From an uncultured Sutterella sp. (GTDB lineage Bacteria > Pseudomonadota > Gammaproteobacteria > Burkholderiales > Burkholderiaceae_F): 8,686 nucleotides of DNA. Numbering within the stretch: the first letter of the stretch is position 1; each line of letters starts with the position of its first letter. A program made the translations under genes and the position numbers. The notes beneath the pieces are model-generated. The model searched no databases and was not told where the DNA came from. It was given only the letters and a program-made list of their open reading frames with translations. Positions 4,974 through 8,686 of the stretch are shown here, one piece after another. Location of the stretch: positions 1 through 8,686 of the forward strand of contig CABUOH010000033.1 in assembly GCA_902493085.1 (NCBI GenBank). Direction: 5' to 3'.

Positions 4974-7618
4974 CAGGCTTCTCCTTCAGAACGGTCTTGG
5001 GTCAAATCGGACGCCTTTTCGTCGCGGCCCTCAAGAGGGACGACGTCAAACACCACCTGATCGCCTCCGGCATCAGGCCGGATGTCGAAGATCACCCGGC
5101 CGCCCCCGACGAGACGCCCGAAGAGCAGTTCCTCGGCAAGCGGACGGCGAACCTTGTCGGCAATCAGGCGGCGCATCGGGCGGGCCCCCATGTGGGGATC
5201 ATATCCATGTTCGGCCAGCCAGGCGCGGAAGCCCTCGGCGTAGACCGGCTCGACCCCTCGGGCCTTGAGCTGATCCGTCAGCTCGGCCAGGAACTTGTCC
5301 ACCACGGATGCGATGGACACGGTCGAGAGCGGCGCAAAGCGCACAACCGCGTCAAGTCGATTGCGAAATTCCGGCGTAAAGGCCTTCCTGATGGCTGCGC
5401 CGTCGTCTCCCGTGCGCTCCGCGCCGAACCCGATGGCGCTGCGCTCCATCTCTCGAGCGCCCACGTTGCTGGTCATGATGAGCACCACGTTGCGGAAATC
5501 CGCCTCGCGCCCGGACGCATCGGTGAGCTTGCCGTGATCCATGACCTGCAGCATCAAGTTGAAGAGCGACGGATGCGCCTTTTCCATTTCATCGAGCAGC
5601 ACGACGCTGTAGGGGTGCTTCGTCACCTGTTCGGTGAGAAGCCCGCCTTCGCCGTGTCCCACATACCCCGGCGGCGAGCCGATGAGCCGCGACACGCTGT
5701 GCCGCTCCATATATTCGGACATGTCAAAGCGCAGAAGCTGCACGCCGAGCGCCTTGGCCAGCTGGCGCGCCACCTCGGTCTTGCCCACGCCCGTTGGGCC
5801 CGTGAAGAGGAAGGAGCCCACGGGGCGCTCCGGATTGCCCAGTCCCGATCGGGAAACGCGGATGGCGGACACGATTCGGTCTATCGCCTCGTCCTGACCG
5901 AACACGGCGCTGCGAATGACCTTGTCGAGCGCGGCGAGTTCGCCGTGCTCGCTCTCTGAAATTTGCTCGGCCGGAATGCGCGCCATGCGGGCAACGAGTT
6001 CGGGCAGCTTCTGCGCTCCGACCTCAAGAGGCGTCTCGTCGCCCGGCTCCCTGTTCATGCGCGCGGCGCCGCCGAGTTCGTCCACCAGATCAAGCGCCTT
6101 GTCGGGGAAGGGCCTGTCGGTAATCCAGCGATCGGCAAGCGCGACGGCCTTCTGCGCAACATCAGGCGCGAAGCGCACGCCGTGGAACTGCTCGAACTTG
6201 GGCAGCACGCCCGTCACGATGCGCAGAGCCTCGTCCCGGGAAACGGGCACGAGCTCCACCGTCTGCAGGCGCCGCGTGAGGAGGTCGTCCTTGCTGAAGG
6301 TCTGGCGCCAGGCGCGGAAGGTGGACGTTGTGATCAGGCGAAGCGAATCGTCGCCCGCCAGATGGCCGAGTGCGTTGTACTCCTCCTGGGCGCCGTCTCC
6401 GCCGCCGTTGATCAGCATGTGAAGATTGTCGATGAAGAGCACGGCACCGGGCACCTTCTTGATGACCGAGACGATCTCGGAGAGCTTTTCGGCAAAGGCG
6501 CCCTTGTAGCGGCTCGAGAGCGAAGAAGCGTTGAGCGCAAAGAGGCGAAGCCCCCTGAGTGCGGGCGGCACGCGCCCCTCGTGAATGCGAAGTGCAAGGC
6601 CTTCGACGAGCGCCGTCTTGCCCGCTCCCGTCTCACCCAGAATGAGCGGCTTGTTCTTGCGGCGACAGCAGAGGATTTCACAGATGCGCATCACTTCGGC
6701 ATCGCGTCCGATGAGAGGATCGAGCTCCCCATCCGCGGCCGCTCTGCTCAAATCGCGCGTGCATCCCTGCAGATACTTCTCCTCGCGGCTGAGCCCCTTG
6801 GGACCGGCCTTTCCGGCTTCTTCGCCGGACGCGCCTTCCTCGACCGATTCATCGACCTCGCGGCCCGCAATGTGGTCGGAGATGCGGCGAAGGATTTCAT
6901 GAAGCGCCTTTTGCGCATCGCCGTCATCGCCAAGCTTGATGCGCACGATCTCCGCGCCGCTGCCGTCCCCCAATACGTCGTCGAGCCCGTCGGAGCTGGG
7001 TGCCTCGGAGCGATTTTCGTCATCGGACTTGTCTTCGGGCGCCGGTTCCTCATCGTCGGCGCCGAACAGAAAGTCGTCAAGAAAATCCGCCATGAAGTCG
7101 GTCGTGGCGGGCGGCGTCTGCGTGTAGACGCCTTGAGCGCCGTGAAGCACCGCATCCCGCCTGCGAAGTTCGGCCAGCGTCACGCCGGCCTCGTCCCAAG
7201 TGTTGGAAATGACGGACCCCGGCTGCATCACCGTCTTGATGGCCACCAGAATGTCGTAAACGTCGATCACATGGTCGGCACGGCCGGAGCTGAGCACGTG
7301 AATGCCGGCATTGGCGAGCCAGGAGAGAACGCCGGGATCCTCGACGGCGTCGAACACGGGCAACTCTGAGAGCGACATCGCCTCGCATGCCTCCACTTTT
7401 CGACAGACGTCGGCGGCCTTCGAGAGCCAGGCCCGATTGCGCGCTTCAAATTGCTCCACATCGAAGCCCGCGAGCGAAATCGCATCCAGCGTCGCCTGAT
7501 GTCGGCTTAAGAAGGCAAGAAAAAGAAGTGGAACCCAGTCGTCTCTGGCTTCCTGTGCGCAGAAGAGCGTGGATCTGACGATCTCCTCCACGGCATCCTG
7601 AAAACGATATTCCGTCAT
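4973..7618 (-). CDS. clpA: ATP-dependent Clp protease ATP-binding subunit ClpA, divergent first ATPase module
   Basis: ClpA is a hexameric double-AAA+ unfoldase that threads substrates, including those delivered by ClpS, into ClpP. This copy has 881 residues against 758 in E. coli. The N-domain (about 1-155) is very diverged but keeps two helical repeats. A long acidic linker follows (about 175-275). D1 has Walker A GETGAGKT (328-335), an aromatic pore loop RYKG (370-373) and an Arg pair (449-450), but its Walker B reads LFIDNLH (394-400), with Asn398 replacing the catalytic Glu. The DAANLIKP-like block after it is also lost. D2 looks complete: Walker A GPTGVGKT (607-614), GYVG pore loop (651-654), LLDEMEK (674-680), FRNRLD (751-756) and GARP (811-814). 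IGF at 729-731 matches the ClpP-docking tripeptide. I chose ATG 7618, 16 bases after the clpS stop; a start at 7672 would overlap clpS by 38 bases. The gene follows clpS and overlaps the DUF2199 gene. Confidence 0.93.
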   Translation of the reverse strand: MTEYRFQDAVEEIVRSTLFCAQEARDDWVPLLFLAFLSRHQATLDAISLAGFDVEQFEARNRAWLSKAADVCRKVEACEAMSLSELPVFDAVEDPGVLSWLANAGIHVLSSGRADHVIDVYDILVAIKTVMQPGSVISNTWDEAGVTLAELRRRDAVLHGAQGVYTQTPPATTDFMADFLDDFLFGADDEEPAPEDKSDDENRSEAPSSDGLDDVLGDGSGAEIVRIKLGDDGDAQKALHEILRRISDHIAGREVDESVEEGASGEEAGKAGPKGLSREEKYLQGCTRDLSRAAADGELDPLIGRDAEVMRICEILCCRRKNKPLILGETGAGKTALVEGLALRIHEGRVPPALRGLRLFALNASSLSSRYKGAFAEKLSEIVSVIKKVPGAVLFIDNLHMLINGGGDGAQEEYNALGHLAGDDSLRLITTSTFRAWRQTFSKDDLLTRRLQTVELVPVSRDEALRIVTGVLPKFEQFHGVRFAPDVAQKAVALADRWITDRPFPDKALDLVDELGGAARMNREPGDETPLEVGAQKLPELVARMARIPAEQISESEHGELAALDKVIRSAVFGQDEAIDRIVSAIRVSRSGLGNPERPVGSFLFTGPTGVGKTEVARQLAKALGVQLLRFDMSEYMERHSVSRLIGSPPGYVGHGEGGLLTEQVTKHPYSVVLLDEMEKAHPSLFNLMLQVMDHGKLTDASGREADFRNVVLIMTSNVGAREMERSAIGFGAERTGDDGAAIRKAFTPEFRNRLDAVVRFAPLSTVSIASVVDKFLAELTDQLKARGVEPVYAEGFRAWLAEHGYDPHMGARPMRRLIADKVRRPLAEELLFGRLVGGGRVIFDIRPDAGGDQVVFDVVPLEGRDEKASDLTQDRSEGEA
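4981..4986 (-). promoter_or_regulatory. Ribosome-binding site of the DUF2199 gene
   Basis: On the minus strand AAGGAG lies seven bases before the ATG ending at 4971, inside the last codons of clpA. It fixes the start and suggests substantial independent initiation in addition to coupling. Confidence 0.75.
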
Positions 7619-7634
7619 ATGCTGATCCGAATGA

Positions 7635-7961
7635 TTAGAGAGCGGGGCCGCCGTCGGCGGGCACTGCGACACAGGTAAAGGGATAGCCGTCCCGGCGTGC
7701 CCTGTTCATGCATTCCGCCGTCAGGCGAAGCGCCTTGGCGCGAGGATAGAGACCCGCAACGCCGCGGCCCTGCTGATGAACGCTTTTCGTCACCGCAAGC
7801 GCATCGCTGGGCGTACGCTCAAAAATGCGGATGAGCACGTCGATCACCCAGTCAAAGGGCGTGTAGTCGTCGTTGAGGAGAACCACCATCCAGCGGTCGG
7901 GCGACCTTTCCTCGCCCCTCGCCTTTTCCGCGGCCGTGCCGCAGGAAGAATCCACAGTCAT
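7635..7961 (-). CDS. clpS: ATP-dependent Clp protease adaptor protein ClpS
   Basis: ClpS binds proteins with bulky hydrophobic N-terminal residues (N-degrons) and hands them to ClpA. The 108-residue product is close to the 106 of E. coli and has the usual variable N-terminal extension (1-24) followed by the core: VVLLNDDYTPF (26-36), VIDVL (39-43), VHQQGRGVAG (61-70) and a final YPFTC (93-97). Residues that bind the alpha-amino group are kept: Asn30, Asp31 and His62. By my alignment, three side-chain pocket positions differ from E. coli: Met40 is Phe36, Met62 is Thr58 and Leu99 is Phe95. ATG 7961 is chosen because GGAAAGG lies five bases upstream on the minus strand; in-frame ATG 7979 would add six residues and lacks such a site. 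The gene is the first of the likely clpS-clpA-DUF2199 operon. Confidence 0.93.
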   Translation of the reverse strand: MTVDSSCGTAAEKARGEERSPDRWMVVLLNDDYTPFDWVIDVLIRIFERTPSDALAVTKSVHQQGRGVAGLYPRAKALRLTAECMNRARRDGYPFTCVAVPADGGPAL

Positions 7962-7966
7962 AACTG

Positions 7967-7973
7967 CCTTTCC
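7967..7973 (-). promoter_or_regulatory. Ribosome-binding site of clpS
   Basis: On the minus strand GGAAAGG lies five bases before the ATG at 7961. This decides between the two candidate start codons, since the ATG at 7979 has no purine-rich sequence before it. Confidence 0.6.
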
Positions 7974-7988
7974 AAACATCAGGTTGCA

Positions 7989-8007
7989 CGGCCGCCCGAA
8001 GCGGCCG
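7989..8007 (-). promoter_or_regulatory. GC-rich hairpin in the clpS leader
   Basis: CGGCCGC (7989-7995) and GCGGCCG (8001-8007) form an exact 7-bp stem, with loop TTCGG as read on the minus strand. It lies about 28 bases before the clpS start and would be very stable in RNA. A minus-strand TAATGT near 8020-8025, preceded by TGG, could be a weak extended -10, but no matching -35 is visible because that position is G-rich. Confidence 0.4.
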
Positions 8008-8035
8008 CTTTTGATGGAGACATTACCACACCTCG

Positions 8036-8070
8036 CCCGCGCCCCCGCCCCATGCCTCGCCCCTCGTCCC
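8036..8070 (-). other. G-rich tract between sodB and clpS, possible G-quadruplex
   Basis: On the minus strand five G runs of three to five bases lie within 35 bases (at 8068-8070, 8060-8063, 8048-8051, 8042-8046 and 8036-8038), with loops of 4, 8, 1 and 3 bases. Four runs with mostly short loops could fold into a quadruplex in the clpS promoter or leader strand. It may also be simple GC-rich spacer. Confidence 0.35.
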
Positions 8071-8079
8071 AAAGCAGTC

Positions 8080-8112
8080 AAAAAAGGGCACCCTCCCAAG
8101 AAGGTGCCCTTT
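8080..8112 (-). terminator. Intrinsic terminator of sodB
   Basis: On the minus strand AAAGGGCACC pairs with GGTGCCCTTT (bases 8112-8103 with 8092-8083) in a 10-bp stem around a ten-base loop, and the T tract extends beyond the stem to base 8080. It lies 24 bases after the sodB stop. This is a textbook Rho-independent terminator and separates sodB from the clp operon. Confidence 0.9.
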
Positions 8113-8136
8113 CAAGCGTCAGGTCAATGACTGCCC

Positions 8137-8686
8137 TTAGGCGGCGTAGTTCTGCTGAGCGAACTCCCAGTTCACGAGGCTGTCAAAGAACGCATCGATG
8201 AACTTCGGTCGCGCATTGCGGTAGTCGACGTAGTAGGCGTGCTCCCAGACGTCAAGCGCGAGAAGCGGCTTCTGATCGCCCGTGAGCGGCGTGGCTGCGT
8301 TGCTCGTATTGACGATGGCGAGCGTGCCGTCGGCATTCTTCACAAGCCACGTCCAGCCGGAGCCGAAGTTGCCCGCGGCGGAAGCCGTGAAGGCTTTGCG
8401 GAAGGCGTCGTAGGAGCCCCAGGCGGCGTTGATCGCCTCGAGAAGCGCGCCTTCGGGCTGACCGCCGCCCTGCGGCTTGAGGCCCTGCCAGAAGAAGGTG
8501 TGGTTGAAGACCTGAGCCGCATTGTTGAAGACGCCGCCCGTGGAGGTGCGGATGATTTCTTCAAGGGACTTGCCTTCGAAGTCCGTGCCGGCGATCAGGC
8601 CGTTCAGATTGTTGACGTAGGTCTGATGATGCTTGCCCCAGTGGAATTCCAGGGTTTCACGACTCATGGCGGGCTCGAGGGCGTCG
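8137..8686 (-). CDS. sodB: Superoxide dismutase, iron type, 5' end outside the window
   Basis: The enzyme converts superoxide to oxygen and hydrogen peroxide in the cytoplasm. The frame stays open to the window edge: before the Met at 8665-8667 the in-frame codons read DALEPA, aligning with the DALAPH region near the E. coli SodB N-terminus, so that Met is internal and about a dozen residues are missing. About 182 residues are visible. The four metal ligands are the His of EFHWGKHH, the His of NHTFFW, and the Asp and His of DVWEHAYY. The active-site Gln in FNNAAQ before NHTFFW is characteristic of iron rather than manganese enzymes. DVWEHAYYVDYRN and the C-terminal VNWEF are standard. An intrinsic terminator follows, so sodB is probably transcribed separately from clpS-clpA. 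Confidence 0.96.
   Translation of the reverse strand, partial: DALEPAMSRETLEFHWGKHHQTYVNNLNGLIAGTDFEGKSLEEIIRTSTGGVFNNAAQVFNHTFFWQGLKPQGGGQPEGALLEAINAAWGSYDAFRKAFTASAAGNFGSGWTWLVKNADGTLAIVNTSNAATPLTGDQKPLLALDVWEHAYYVDYRNARPKFIDAFFDSLVNWEFAQQNYAA

Noticed and set aside
5963..7369. 468-codon open frame on the plus strand opposite clpA
   Set aside because: It mirrors the codon structure of clpA on the other strand and shows no domain or ribosome-binding site.
7619..7672. ClpA start at 7672, 18 residues upstream
   Set aside because: It would overlap the end of clpS by 38 bases and adds a sequence unlike a Clp N-domain; ATG 7618 is well placed just after the clpS stop.
7989..8012. GC-rich hairpin followed by CTTTTG as a plus-strand terminator
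   Set aside because: No plus-strand gene precedes it, and the T run is only four bases; it fits better as a structure in the clpS leader.
7962..8099. ClpS starts at 7979 or 8099
   Set aside because: Neither has a purine-rich site as good as the one before 7961; the 8099 start also runs into the sodB terminator and the G-rich spacer.
8137..8667. sodB as a complete 176-residue gene starting at 8667
   Set aside because: The frame stays open upstream and encodes DALEPA, matching the SodB N-terminal region, so this Met is internal and the gene is cut by the window edge.

Overview
This 8.7 kb window is GC-rich, densely coding chromosomal DNA from a proteobacterium, most likely a betaproteobacterium of the order Burkholderiales. 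The lspA, coaBC, dut set next to clpA-clpS is a familiar arrangement in that group, and the encoded proteins resemble their gamma- and betaproteobacterial relatives. A gut-type Sutterella or Parasutterella relative is a guess from overall style and was not tested. I see no phage, plasmid, insertion sequence, CRISPR array, tRNA or rRNA.

Layout. The left half is transcribed rightward: the 3' end of lspA (lipoprotein signal peptidase), a strong terminator hairpin, a YbaL/KefB-type cation:proton antiporter, a 347-base intergenic leader with tandem repeats and hairpins, then coaBC (coenzyme A synthesis) overlapping dut (dUTPase). A 15-bp hairpin after dut probably terminates transcription from both sides. 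The right half is transcribed leftward: sodB (iron-type superoxide dismutase, 5' end beyond the window), its terminator, then clpS, clpA and a DUF2199 gene packed tightly enough to be one operon (16-base gap, then a 1-base TGATG overlap).

Function. coaBC and dut are housekeeping metabolism. clpS and clpA form the N-degron adaptor and unfoldase pair that feeds ClpP, which is not encoded here. The DUF2199 protein is translationally coupled to clpA, so a link to proteolysis is plausible but unproven.

Most unusual signals. (1) ClpA has Asn in place of the catalytic Walker B Glu of its first AAA+ module, with other changes in that module, while the second module and the ClpP-docking IGF tripeptide look intact. 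(2) ClpS differs from E. coli ClpS at three positions of the N-degron side-chain pocket, including the Met gatekeeper. (3) The ClpA linker and the DUF2199 C-terminus share an LDD-x-LFG-(A)-DDE acidic motif. Together these suggest a divergent Clp system. Other oddities are the loss of the GxGxxG nucleotide motif in the antiporter's regulatory domain, a structured leader before coaBC with an unpaired perfect Shine-Dalgarno, and short tandem duplications in two intergenic regions.
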